Positions 42,212 to 51,559 of a stretch of 64,000 nt of DNA are shown piece after piece. The notes under the pieces were generated by a model, which searched no databases, was not told the origin of the DNA, and saw only the letters and a list, made by a program, of their open reading frames with translations. The position numbers and the translations under genes were made by a program. Origin of the DNA: Molanna angustata. Taxonomy: Eukaryota; Arthropoda; Insecta; Trichoptera; Molannidae. Every line of letters starts with the position of its first letter. The stretch's first letter is position 1. The DNA lies in contig OY754979.1 of NCBI GenBank assembly GCA_963576475.1, positions 31,573,778 through 31,637,777 on the forward strand, written 5' to 3'.

Positions 42212-43484
42212 TGTGACGTTATTTTTGTATTTGCACGTCACTACTTAATTATTTTAATTTAATGTTTATAAAAATGTCTTAAACGAACGCACTTCGCAAT
42301 ATTGGCAATATTTCTAAAAAAGTTGTAAGGCGAACACAGCCGTGAACGGATTAGCTACGCGGGTCGAAATATCTATGCCTTCCTTTTCCACGCTGACAGC
42401 CGACACGAGGTGTCACAAGTCGCCAAACAATGGCGTACGCAAAACTACCCAGCAAAGACTGGAATTTTAAGTTCAAAGGAGGCTGGGTAAGTTCTTTATC
42501 TAATTTCATCGATCCTCGTCTATATAAAATATCTGGCATGAGTCACGTTCGCTAATTTAACTGAATTCTTGCAGGAAATATAACCGCCTCCTTTGTTCCT
42601 TGCTTCTTTGTTCCTTGCTTCTTTGTTCCTTGCTTCCTTGCTTCTTTGCTTTCTTCCTTACTTTCTTTATCTTGTTTTTTGTTCATGCTGTCTTTTCATC
42701 ATTCTTCAACATTGGTGTACTTTACTATGTATACCATGGATGACTGAAAAATGAATAATTTTAAATATCATGGTTGGTGCATGCTCATATTTGCACATCA
42801 TGACTTGATAATGACTAAAACACCTGTAAATTGCACTTCAAATCGACGTAAATACTACGATGGTAGTTCTCATCACAAAAATTGTACCTGCTGATCATCT
42901 TCAAGAGGATGGAAATTCATAAAACTGTTTCATTTCTTGGTTATTATAAAAAAAACATATGAAATACTGATATCATTTGAAAATTTAGTTGAATCTGTTT
43001 AATTATGTCATGTCTGATATTTCTTTTTATTATACACCACATGGTCTAGAAAAACATTTGAAAACTTGTAAATTGTAATTTAAGAATTAAATTGTTTTAC
43101 CAAAATGTCAAATATTTAGATTAGTTCAGGTAGCGTAGAAAATTGCATCATATTTAACACTCCTTGCCAACCATGATATGAATAAATTGTAATTTCTTTT
43201 GTATTTGTGCGTTTCTTTCATCACTTGGTCTTCCCTACAATCACATCTGACTCAGCTTTTCATGTTTTAATTACTGTTGCATTGAACAGAAAATTCTTAT
43301 TTGATACTTAAATATATTCTTTTTTTTGTCTTAATCAATAAACAACACGCTCTGAGATACTGAGATATTTGCATTATTTTAAATGAGTCTCATTGCAATA
43401 TCGCTGACTGCTGGTGGTAAGGTCTTATGGTGAGTATAATTTTAGCTTCTCTTTTTCTTTTCTCACAAACCACCATACCTTGCA
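42212..43484. mobile_element. Solo LTR, 1273 bp, TSD ACAC
   Basis: It begins TGTGACGTTATTTTTGTATT and ends ACCACCATACCTTGCA. ACAC lies at 42208-42211 and 43485-43488. It is collinear with the LTR at 16630-17833, including TCCTCGTCTATATAAAATAT and the terminal GCTGACTGCTGGTGGTAAGG. A small expansion of CTTTGTTCCTTGCTT repeats at 42592-42650 explains much of the extra length. Confidence 0.92.
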
Positions 43485-43488
43485 ACAC

Positions 43489-43600
43489 ATATACATATAT
43501 GTAAATATATATATAAATACAACTAGTGGGCTCTGAGAGACGTTCTGCCATAGATCGAAGTTTAAGTCCTATGTGATGTTCTACCATAGACCGCTTTCTA
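43489..43600. other. AT-repeat and short spacer
   Basis: An ATATAC/TATATAT tract followed by unassigned sequence. Confidence 0.4.
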
Positions 43601-43604
43601 CGTA

Positions 43605-44520
43605 CATCGCATTTTATGTATTACCTATGCTTTTTTTTCATTCTCTATATGTATAATACAATGTCAATAGATTTGTTCAGATCTATAGCACGATTACACA
43701 ACTTAAAATATTTATTCTTTATTACATATACCAAAATTAAATTCACATCATATTATATAAGCAACATAACAAATAAATTGGTTTGGTTTGGACCACCTCA
43801 CTAGGCCAAGCCTGTTCCGAGGTGGTAGACTATGTAGTTACATAATATTAATTACTAAGTCATTGTAAGCTGTTATATAGAATGATTGTGTAGCCCATGG
43901 TCCACTTATTGAGTCCTATGTTAGTAGTTTTGTCGTGTATGTTGTTATGAATTGAGAATTTGCTGACAATAGTTGATCCCTTTGTTATATAACCATGTTT
44001 GTATTGTATGTATGTTGTTATGAATTGAGAATTTGCTGACAATAGTTGATCCCTTTGTTATATAACCATGTTTGTATTGTATGTATGTTGTTATGAATTG
44101 AGAATTTGCTGACAATAGTTGATCCCTTTGTTATATAACCATGTTTGTATTGTATGTATGTTGTTATGAATTGAGAATTTGCTGACAATAGTTGATCCCT
44201 TTGTTATATAACCATGTTTGTATTGTATGTATGTTGTTATGAATTGAGAATTTGCTGACAATAGTTGATCCCTTTGTTATATAACCAATAACCATGTTTG
44301 TATTGTAAGTTTTAGTCTTGTGTTTTCTATCAAGTATACATATGTTATTTATATCTTTTGCAACTAAATTTAGGATCTTTGGAGCCAAGTATCGATAGTA
44401 TCTTTGTCCGTATGTAGTTTTGTCTTCAGAATGATTAATTGATGTCTGTGTCTTGTATCGTGAGAATGTTGAACAGTGATATGGTTTATCTTATCTTTTT
44501 TGAAGTAAATTAGAATGTGT
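43605..44520 (-). pseudogene. Jockey-like LINE 3' end with an internal minisatellite
   Basis: On the minus strand HSEDKTTYGQRYYRYLAPKI and LNLVAKDINNICILD (about 44430-44310) are the terminal conserved block of a Jockey-like protein (YGQR-x-YRYLAPKI-x-N). The frame then runs into the 73-bp minisatellite. The 3' UTR continues to GACCATGGGCTACACAATCA, ACCACCTCGGAACAGGCTTG and an AATAAAG/AATAAATA end near 43700. Confidence 0.7.
43935..44320. repeat. 73-bp minisatellite, about five units
   Basis: The word ATTGAGAATTTGCTGACAAT recurs at 43951, 44024, 44097, 44170 and 44243, exactly 73 bp apart. The unit spans the end of the LINE coding part and the start of its 3' UTR. The units are almost identical, so the expansion is recent. 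Confidence 0.95.
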
Positions 44521-44686
44521 TTAATATATTTATTTAATATATTTGTTTATTAAGTATTTAAATTATTGAATGGTTGGGAAAATGATTTTTTTTATAATCA
44601 ATTCAATGTTTGAGCCATGAATAGAGGATCCATATTTGATATCATTTAATGATTCGGTGGATATTTTGTGGTAGTTAAATACTAAC

Positions 44687-44981
44687 CTTGGAGGAGTTAA
44701 TATGATGGAGGCGCCCATATGCGAAATATTTGACGCCAGATTCGTTTGACATTTGGTCTACATAAGATAAAACAGAAGAAACGTAAATACACCCTTCTCA
44801 ATATGACAATAATAAAATGTAACAATTGCTAGAATAAACGACCAGCGGGTTTAGACAGTAGGGATGGGAAATGACATATAATATTAATGTGAATTCCCAA
44901 AATATGTTTTTTATTATAAATACATATACATTACACAATTTCATTAACATATACATATCTACGACAGCAGATAATAAAAAT
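44687..44981. repeat. 295-bp direct repeat, copy 1
   Basis: It runs from CTTGGAGGAGTTAATATGAT to CAGCAGATAATAAAAAT and equals 47649-47943 apart from one visible difference (AAAACAGAAG against AAAGCAGAAG). It holds the stop and a minus-strand poly(A) signal of the last candidate THAP exon. Repeat boundaries are sharp on both sides and the flanks are unrelated. Confidence 0.93.
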
Positions 44982-45260
44982 TTCATTTATTATGTAAGAA
45001 ACTAAATTTACTTCAATGAAATTAGAGATTTTACTTTGAATAATTTGTAAAACTCGCCTATTAGAGTTTTTCGTAAACCAAATATTATATTCTTCAATTG
45101 AAATTTGGGTTTTTTTTTTGTCAATTAAATGTACATGTGCATATTTGATAACTATACGAATATACAAGCGGCGCGTTTGTCTTTTGGTAAAATACAATAA
45201 AAAACGCTTCGCTAGTATTTTTTTATAATGAAAAAAAAATGCAAAAATTAATATGCCCAA
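44931..45260 (-). CDS. Open frame, possible last exon of the THAP gene
   Basis: A 109-codon minus-strand frame lies here. It contains TKRQTRRLYIRIVIKYAHVH, IDKKKTQISIEEYNIWFTKN and INEIFIICCRRYVYVNEIV, with a stop at 44931. An AATAAA-type poly(A) signal lies about 20 bases after the stop. Possible acceptors (TACTAG, TTTCTAG) precede or overlap the 5' part. I do not recognise a domain. Its length is only borderline significant for DNA this AT-rich, and its 3' end is inside the 295-bp repeat. It may be the C-terminal exon of the THAP gene or chance. Confidence 0.3.
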   Translation of the reverse strand: MGILIFAFFFHYKKILAKRFLLYFTKRQTRRLYIRIVIKYAHVHLIDKKKTQISIEEYNIWFTKNSNRRVLQIIQSKISNFIEVNLVSYIINEIFIICCRRYVYVNEIV

Positions 45261-45719
45261 TAACTAGAAACTTGGATTTTTAGCGTTTGCGATAAACTCG
45301 ATTTTATTCGCGAATTGCATATTTTTTTCGTGATTAACGCGAATTCTCAAGTTTTAGAAAAAAAAAACGAAATTTAGATTTGCAATATGCAGAATTCAAA
45401 GAGTATTATTGAAAAATTAAATTAATTAATGAAATAAAATTTCTGTGGGTGAAATCGACAAAACCCACTTTCAATGTATTTAATGGTAAATATTATTTTT
45501 TTAGATAAATGTATTTCAATGGGAAATGCTGTTTACATCGATTTCCTAACAATAATACTACTTTAACATCGATTTTGTAAAAAAATAACGCTGCTTTTAA
45601 AAATCAATAAACACGAAAAATTCAGGTCTACAAACTAAAAACACACAAAAAATAACGAAAAGTTCCGTTCGTTGCATTTTAATTAAGGGACTTACATCGT
45701 TATTTAATGTTGAGTGACA

Positions 45720-45877
45720 ATGGAGGTTGTACAAAATAAACAAAGATATAGGCTGAAATATATTTTATTTACAAAAAAAAATCCGCCAGTTCTATTAGCC
45801 AATGATTCTACTGGAGTGCAACTGGATGATGAAACGCTTGGCATTGAAGACGTACCGGGCAAATTTGCTAGAAATTC
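45720..45877 (-). CDS. Candidate third exon of the THAP gene
   Basis: On the minus strand a strong acceptor, CTTTTTTCAG (CAG at 45878-45880), precedes GAA TTT CTA and the frame EFLANLPGTSSMPSVSSSSC, TPVESLANRTGGFFF. The phase (0) matches the donor of the THAP exon. A serine/threonine-rich linker after a THAP domain is common. The end is unclear: a weak GTAAAT donor follows GGFFF, or the frame runs to TAA at about 45712. The plus strand also has a 54-codon frame from an ATG at 45719, which I regard as the less likely reading. Confidence 0.45.
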
Positions 45878-46082
45878 CTGAAAAAAGAAAAAAAAATATG
45901 ATCAATTACCATTCTGTAGATGCTTTTTCGAGCGAAACGCCTCAATGGTCAAACAAATTTATTATGTGGAAAAAGTAAAAAAAATTGAGATTTTATTTAT
46001 TTTAAGTAATAATATTATTTTTCAAAATATGATCAGTTCAATCGTGGTCTACATCTATATTTTTTCCTGAAATTCGATAAAT

Positions 46083-46172
46083 ATCATAAGTCTCCAGAAT
46101 GTGACAACTTGTTATTGGGTGCGTTTTAAATAAATATTTGACATAGTACCTGTTAGTTGCCCGAGAAGCAAT
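46083..46172 (+). repeat. SINE-A 3' body fragment inside the THAP intron
   Basis: AAGTCTCCAGAATGTGACAA, CTTGTTATTGGGTGCGTTTT and CATAGTACCTGTTAGTTGCC are the tail part of SINE-A. The tRNA-like head is missing. Confidence 0.8.
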
Positions 46173-46357
46173 TAGAAAAAAGAAATTATTCATTATAGTA
46201 AATTTTCGACTCAATTATAAATATGACATATTGCATTTTATTTTGTTGAAATGTACCACCATATTTCACGATAATTCGATACTTGAGAATATAAAAAGAT
46301 ATTTTATTAAAAAATATTTACTTATAGGTATTTGTTTTTATGAATTTCGCAACTTAC

Positions 46358-46559
46358 CTCAGTTTGTACTGGAGCATCAATCGATGAGAAGAAAACCGAT
46401 GGAACTACGTTTTCTTTTAGTTTCAAAATATAACCACTCCTATCTATTTCGCCAGCCTTGAAATGGGAGGAACAAATACAAGAATATGGGGTTATTCTTC
46501 TGGAGATGTTTCTAACGGCACCTATCCAAAGTAAATATTATTGCGGATCGCTAAGGAAT
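46358..46559 (-). pseudogene. THAP domain exon 2, with one stop codon
   Basis: A good acceptor (TTTTTTTTGCAG, ending at 46560) and donor (GAG then GTAAGT, at 46357-46352) bound 202 bases. The frame, in phase with exon 1, reads FLSDPQ-stop-YLLWIGAV, RNISRRITPYSCICSSHFKA, GEIDRSGYILKLKENVVPSV and FFSSIDAPVQTE. This gives the C-x2-H pair (CSSH), the conserved tryptophan and the L-x4-VPSVF ending of the THAP zinc finger. TAA at 46538-46540 is the only defect. Whether it is a fixed null, a polymorphism or an assembly error cannot be told here. Confidence 0.85.
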
Positions 46560-47257
46560 CTGCAAAAAAAACCATATTAATAAATACACAATTAAAAAAA
46601 AATATCCCATTATTTTTTTATATCTATGCTTTTTGGTCATATTTGATTAATTTTTATATCTACGGCGCTATATATCCCAGTTTATATATTTATTATGTAT
46701 TATAATCTAATAAATGCATAAAGTTGTTCCTCAATTAACAATGTTGTTTAGATTGGAAATTAGAGAAATGTTCTTGGAGGAATTAATAATGACCTACTAA
46801 TAATATTGCCCAACCCTACTGCAACGGAACTCATAGACAGACATCACATGATCAGACATGTTTGTTTTGCGTAAAATGACATTGCGAATTGCGAAAAAAT
46901 GAGCTAATATGAAAAATAGGAGACGGAATGAAATACTAATTAACAAATATACACGGAAAGCAATATATTTTAGGTACACAGATTAAAAAAAACAAAACTT
47001 TGAATGTATTACGGTAACAAGAAATGATCTTAGATATCTTGAATTTTTATTGACCTTAACCTAAAAAGTAGCGTCGTATTTTTGGTAAAAACAACCGAGC
47101 CAATATTATTAATCTTGGAGGAATAAAAATGATGCTATTAATATTATCTGTACTTTAATTTTTTATGTGAGTATTTCATTCTATAATTGTTATATTTAAA
47201 ACATAGAAAATCAAGGGAGTTTAAATATGGGGGAAAAAATATATTGTAATTACTTAC

Positions 47258-47328
47258 TTGTGATATGATATTGATTTGTCAATACCGTATTTGTTTCCAC
47301 AATTTATTATACAGCAATTTCGACCCAT
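47258..47328 (-). CDS. THAP domain exon 1 (start of a THAP zinc-finger protein)
   Basis: ATG at 47328 on the minus strand opens MGRNCCIINCGNKYGIDKSI followed by SYH, and a GTAAGT donor follows at 47257-47252. CC-x3-C at residues 5-10 is the first half of the C2CH zinc site. Joining to exon 2 gives ISYHKFLSDP, the usual position of the F-x-FP-x-DP motif (here the first proline is leucine). THAP domains bind DNA through zinc and occur in host regulators and in P-element-type transposases. No transposase core was found nearby, so the protein's role is open. The intron to exon 2 is 698 bp. Confidence 0.82.
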
Positions 47329-47648
47329 TTTGTAAGATAAGAACTGAACTGATCAAATTTCAAGTGTCAACCATAGAAAAATGACAACTCTTGCCAACTT
47401 AAAAATAACAATATTTTATCTTCATGTTTTTACAAATGGTTTTGGTACAACAATTAAGTTCGTGCAGGCTTCAGAAGTACATACAGATTTTGTATGAAGA
47501 TTTTGTTCAAGGCAGGCCCTTGATACTAACCATATTTGAATCATAAATTCACTATAAACCACTTGTTTTTTAAGACATTTCGCGACATGTTTCGGAAGCG
47601 CTGTCCTTCCATCGACCGGCGTGTCTAGACTAACATGTTGAATTTGTG

Positions 47649-47943
47649 CTTGGAGGAGTTAATATGATGGAGGCGCCCATATGCGAAATATTTGACGCCA
47701 GATTCGTTTGACATTTGGTCTACATAAGATAAAGCAGAAGAAACGTAAATACACCCTTCTCAATATGACAATAATAAAATGTAACAATTGCTAGAATAAA
47801 CGACCAGCGGGTTTAGACAGTAGGGATGGGAAATGACATATAATATTAATGTGAATTCCCAAAATATGTTTTTTATTATAAATACATATACATTACACAA
47901 TTTCATTAACATATACATATCTACGACAGCAGATAATAAAAAT
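47649..47943. repeat. 295-bp direct repeat, copy 2
   Basis: It has the same boundaries and sequence as 44687-44981, in the same orientation, 2962 bp away. It lies 320 bp upstream of the THAP start codon. A LINE fragment begins directly after it. Confidence 0.93.
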
Positions 47944-48660
47944 AATTGATTAATATCCCAGTAATCAATTATTTACTGATTTTAAAGTCCTAAATGTTAG
48001 ACAACTATACATTAGCAAAATAATTCTACATACTCACAAACATAGACAGGAATATCCGATAGCTACCCACTCATACCCCACTCGTAATTCTCAAAAGTCC
48101 ATTATTATAAAGAAAAAAACAAAAACCACATTCGCTCAACGTAATTTTAACTTTCTTGGCCCCAAAATGTTTAACATACTGCCTGATGATTGGAAAATGA
48201 TGAAAAGAGTTGTGCTAAAAAAAACAATAATTGCTTGGCTTATATCCATTGGTATAGAGGAGTCAAATAATCTATTGACTGCACTCTAGTATATTTCAGA
48301 TTATTAACTTTGTAAAGCCTACATATTTTTGTATCATTATGTATGTGCTGATACTGGTTATTGATACTAATTGACAAGTACTACTACTTATCGGACGTCC
48401 TAAAACAGGTTTACCTAGTTGGGCGTCCAATGAGACAATATATTTAATGCAGCGTAGTAGTTTGGAAAAATTACATTCCCACTGTAAATTGTATTTTTAT
48501 TATTAAAGTGTATGATATACCTACTGTAAAATGTAATGTAATTTTGAAATTTTATATGTTCTAAAATTTTTCTTATTGTTGTCACTTGCGCTGTATGTAT
48601 ATTAAATATTTTTTATGTAAAAGTAAATGAATAAATGAATGAATGAATAATCTTAATTTT
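47944..48660 (+). pseudogene. Jockey-like LINE C-terminus and 3' UTR
   Basis: The frame reads VILTFLAPKMFNILPDDWKM, MKRVVLKKTIIAWLISIGIE and ESNNLLTAL-stop. LAPK-x-FN-x-LP followed by K-x-x-I-x-WL is the terminal block of Jockey-like proteins. The upstream part has stops. The 3' UTR ends in ATGAATAAATGAATGAATGA. Confidence 0.75.
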
Positions 48661-48828
48661 GATGATATGACTATACTCTGTACTTATGGTGAATTCAGCA
48701 TACTTTAAGCTGAATTCACGTTATTTATGAATATCAGTTTTCTCAGTGTGTAGGAAAGAAAGATCTCTTTGCCTAATTCAATATGGAAACGTCAGTATCG
48801 CAGACCAATAATCTATGGACATGACTAA

Positions 48829-49035
48829 TGGTGACTTTCACCAACGTTACCTAAACTGTCACATAGCTGGGTATCACCTAAGCTTAGGTAGCCCCTAACG
48901 TATCGTTTGTTTTTCACCAGTCTTAGCGTCTTAGGTAATTCTTATTTACGTGGTGAAACGAAAATTCACGTTAGGTACTACATAAGAATTCTTTGGTAGC
49001 ACCTAAGAGTTAGGGGGCGTTGGTGAAAGTCACCA
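48829..49035. mobile_element. MITE, about 205 bp, perfect 17-bp terminal inverted repeats
   Basis: The left end GGTGACTTTCACCAACG and the right end CGTTGGTGAAAGTCACC are perfect inverted repeats. Subterminal CACCTAAGCTTAGGTAGCCC and GTAGCACCTAAGAGTTAGGG are also related in inverse sense. AAT flanks both sides, so a 3-bp duplication is possible. Three-base duplications point towards PIF/Harbinger-like elements, but AAT is not the usual TWA. Non-coding. Confidence 0.85.
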
Positions 49036-49079
49036 ATAAACAATCTTTAAAAAAAAAGCGATAATCAATAACGCATTTG

Positions 49080-49500
49080 AATATTTTTGGAATGGATCGG
49101 AATGAAAGTTGAAACAGTATTCAACACTTACATCAGCAAATTAGGTACATATTGTCAAAAAAGGGATATAAATCTCGAAAAGCAAATATATATGTACTTA
49201 ATATGTTCGGGATACCCCCGTTCCACCTCACTTTGTGTACCTATAACGTGCCCTAAAGTCGTAGATTATATCAGTTCTGCACATTCTTTATTTTGTGGTG
49301 ATGATGGTATTATTTATAAAAAAACATCATCGACACTCAGAGTGTTAAATTTATAGTAAACATCAAAATGTGACAAGTTTCGTAGACACGGGCATAAACA
49401 CGTTAATATGAAACATCTGACACTAACTCATAAACATCGTTATTATATTTTCACTAAAATAACATTTTTGGTTGCTGGTGTTGGTACACATGAAATATTA
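49080..49500 (+). other. Unrecognised open frame of 89 codons and spacer
   Basis: A frame at 49087-49356 contains SGYPRSTSLCVPITCPKVVD and SAHSLFCGDDGI. It begins with a non-ATG codon at the listed edge and has no known motif. I cannot say whether it is coding. Confidence 0.2.
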
Positions 49501-49511
49501 TAATAGGTATA

Positions 49512-49769
49512 TTACAAATTTAGATACAATTTTTTTTTTAGGGAACATTCGTACAAACATGTGACGCACGCTGTCGGGTTCAAACGGTAATATAGACGCA
49601 CAGACGAGCTTAACGTGGAGATAGTACCGTGCAACGTATGGCGCACAAATACGTCAAGAATGTCATATCTTGTATGGGTCTCAAATAGACGGAACAGTTG
49701 TTCACATACGATATTAAGACGCGTACGTACTGTCTGCGTTCTGCAATAAAAAAAAATATTTTTTGGCAT
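49512..49769 (-). other. CpG-richer block with an 85-codon frame
   Basis: The words GACGCACGCTGTCGGGTTCA, AGACGCACAGACGAGC, CCGTGCAACGTATGGCGCAC and GACGCGTACGTACTG raise the local CpG content. The minus-strand frame contains TRLNIVCEQLFRLFETHTRY and DVFVRHTLHGTISTLSSSVR. No family is recognised. It may be a repeat or an old coding piece. Confidence 0.25.
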
Positions 49770-50160
49770 AAATTATAACGATACGAGGCATAGAATATCT
49801 AACTACTTTATCCCACCCCACTCTCTTCAATTCGTACATATCTCATATTCATTTACATGTTTTAATTTTGAAAATATATATTTTTTGTCTTTTTATATTT
49901 TAATGTATTTGATCTCTAATTTCAAAGTCACTCTACGATTTATATATTTTGTTTTCATTATTGTCTTTTGTACTTTTCAAATTGATATTTGATTCCCTTT
50001 AAATTAATTAAATTAATAAATAAATAATTAAACTAGACCAAGAAAGGATCATATTAGAGGAAGGTACCTACTATTGTACCATTTTTTCAGAAAATTTACG
50101 TAGTTTGGATTGGTTGGTAAAGATTGCCAAATTGTACTTGTTCATAATGTTCATAAATTT
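49770..50160. other. AT-rich spacer, nothing recognised
   Basis: No supported feature was seen. Confidence 0.45.
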
Positions 50161-50164
50161 AATT

Positions 50165-50437
50165 TTATCACGCTTTTCCAGCAACATGCCAGTGAAACAC
50201 GGAAGAGGCAAAAGTCGCATGAAAGTGGAATAAATAATGTAGAAATGACACCAATAAGAAGAAAAATCGATGAGCATGTATGAGACGATGCATGGGTATA
50301 AAGAAAGCCAGGAATGTGTGCAAAAAAAGGGTAAAGCTAGCGCTCGGCTCTCTCTGCCTACCCCGTAGGCGATACGGAGTGACGGTATGTATGTATTTAT
50401 ATCCAGCAACTAACAGGTAGGTACTATGTCAAATATT
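50165..50437 (+). pseudogene. LINE-A copy with internal deletion, then SINE-A tail
   Basis: GCCAGTGAAACACGGAAGAG (diverged ASETW box) joins almost directly to AAATCGATGAGCATGTATGA, so the middle of the C-terminal domain is deleted. The 3' end GGCTCTCTCTGCCTACCCCG, then GGAGTGACGGTATGTATG, is diverged but recognisable. CAGCAACTAACAGGTAGGTA and CTATGTCAAATATTCAG at 50403-50437 are a scrap of SINE-A tail. Confidence 0.75.
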
Positions 50438-50449
50438 CAGAAAATACAT

Positions 50450-50865
50450 ACATATATACATACATACCATTGCGCCATGTCCCCCGCGGGGTAGGCAAAG
50501 AGAACCAAACGCCACTAATTTCTATCTTGACACACATTCATTGCCTCTTTGACATTCATACATCTTCTTATACATGTCCGTCTGTTGTTCATGCTTCTGA
50601 CATTTCCGTCTTTCAAAATACCGTTCACATGGACGTGCCGTCCCTTTCTTGGGCGGCCCCGACCTCTCATTCCATTCCTGTCCCCAATGTATATTTTCTT
50701 CGTCAGGTTTTCCTCATTCATTCTCCCCATGTGACCAAACCATCTCAATGTGCTCACTTTCATTCTATTAATGACATCTTTCTTTATCTTACATTCTTTC
50801 TTTATGTCCTCATTTCTGACCCCGTCATACGTCGTCCTATTACAGAAATCTTAAGAAAATACGCA
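50450..50865 (-). pseudogene. LINE-A copy
   Basis: On the minus strand it reads MKVSTLRWFGHMGRMNEENL, TKKIYIGDRNGMRGRGRPRK, GRHVHVNGILKDGNVRSMNN and CIRRCMNVKEAMNVCQDRN, then a break in the terminal WRS block. The tail CATATATACATACATACC lies at 50450-50468. The left copy and this one are arranged tail to tail. Confidence 0.85.
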
Positions 50866-51145
50866 CTCAAAATAGTAAATCCAATTTAAAAACTTCTCAT
50901 GTAAACTATGGGTGAAATTATGAACAACAATCTTATTATTTCTTATTTTTATTTTGTTGTAACGCCATCTATTGAGAGAATTGTTTTTTTTTTTTATAAA
51001 GAATGAAAGCTACAATTCTTATATCTGAGGGACAATGCATTTTTCGCATAGAAGTCACCCCTGAATTGCGCCAGACTTATTAGGTCATTTTTGTCTTATT
51101 TACCTACTTGTACCAATGTGTAAGTAATCGAATATTTTTATTATT
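50866..51145. other. Spacer, nothing recognised
   Basis: No supported feature was seen apart from a T run at 50985-50995. Confidence 0.4.
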
Positions 51146-51147
51146 GC

Positions 51148-51388
51148 ATATGCGCAAACATTGGATTTTTTTTCCCTGTCGGGAGTCAAAGATATTTTTT
51201 AACAGATTTTTAATTATCTCAATAAAGACGAAGTTGGAATATTTATTGTAGGAGATCCGGGAAATCAAGGCACCTACAGGGCTTACGACCTGTCATCGGC
51301 TGGTTTACGTGATCACTTTATGCGCTTGCGCAACGTTCACCAATTATGCCTTTTTTCACCAAGATCCCTATCAATTCAATTTTGAAAG
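51148..51388 (+). repeat. Repeat beta, full-length copy
   Basis: It runs from GCATATGCGCAAACATTGGA through AATAAAGACGAAGTTGGAAT, GGCACCTACAGGGCTTACGA and CAACGTTCACCAATTATGCC to TCAATTCAATTTTGAAAG. The plus-strand frame reads LNKDEVGIFIVGDPGNQ and GTYRAYDLSSAGLRDHFMRL without a stop through about 55 codons. Confidence 0.85.
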
Positions 51389-51438
51389 TTCTATATATTG
51401 TAATACTGATATTGTAATCAGTATTACAATATATAGAA
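51389..51438. repeat. Perfect palindrome, 22-bp arms
   Basis: TTCTATATATTGTAATACTG-AT (51389-51410) and its exact inverse (51417-51438) flank ATTGTA. It lies at the distal end of the beta copy, whose edge sequence (TTCTATATATTGTAATA) is one arm. It could be a terminal hairpin or the junction of two inverted beta ends. Confidence 0.9.
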
Positions 51439-51464
51439 TTCTCATGTAAATCTTCTCACAAATT

Positions 51465-51558
51465 CAGTCTGAATATATGGTGAAAATCTGTTTTCCCACG
51501 GGGAATTGAACCCTTTGGCTCAGCTGTTAGACACCTAACTGATCCATGAAGGCCGACT
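51465..51558 (-). mobile_element. SINE-A, head fragment
   Basis: CCACGGGGAATTGAACCCTT and TGGCTCAGCTGTTAGACACC correspond to the B box and head of SINE-A with point changes and a loss of several bases. GGCCGACTGAATG closes it. Confidence 0.7.
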
Positions 51559-51559
51559 G

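Noticed and set aside
43935..44320. CRISPR-like array
   Set aside because: Units are contiguous 73-bp tandem repeats without variable spacers, in DNA that looks like an animal genome.
45719..45880. 54-codon plus-strand frame opening MEVVQNKQRYRLKYILF
   Set aside because: It has a fair start context, but the minus strand has a strong splice acceptor in phase with the THAP exon, and I prefer that reading. It is not excluded.
44931..47328. A complete P-element-type transposase
   Set aside because: Only the THAP domain is visible; no leucine zipper, nucleotide-binding or RNase H-like catalytic region was found in the 3 kb, and no inverted repeat ends.
44687..47943. A classical LTR retrotransposon with 295-bp LTRs
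   Set aside because: The repeats do not start TG or end CA, no target duplication flanks them, and there is no gag, pol, primer-binding or polypurine-tract signal between them.
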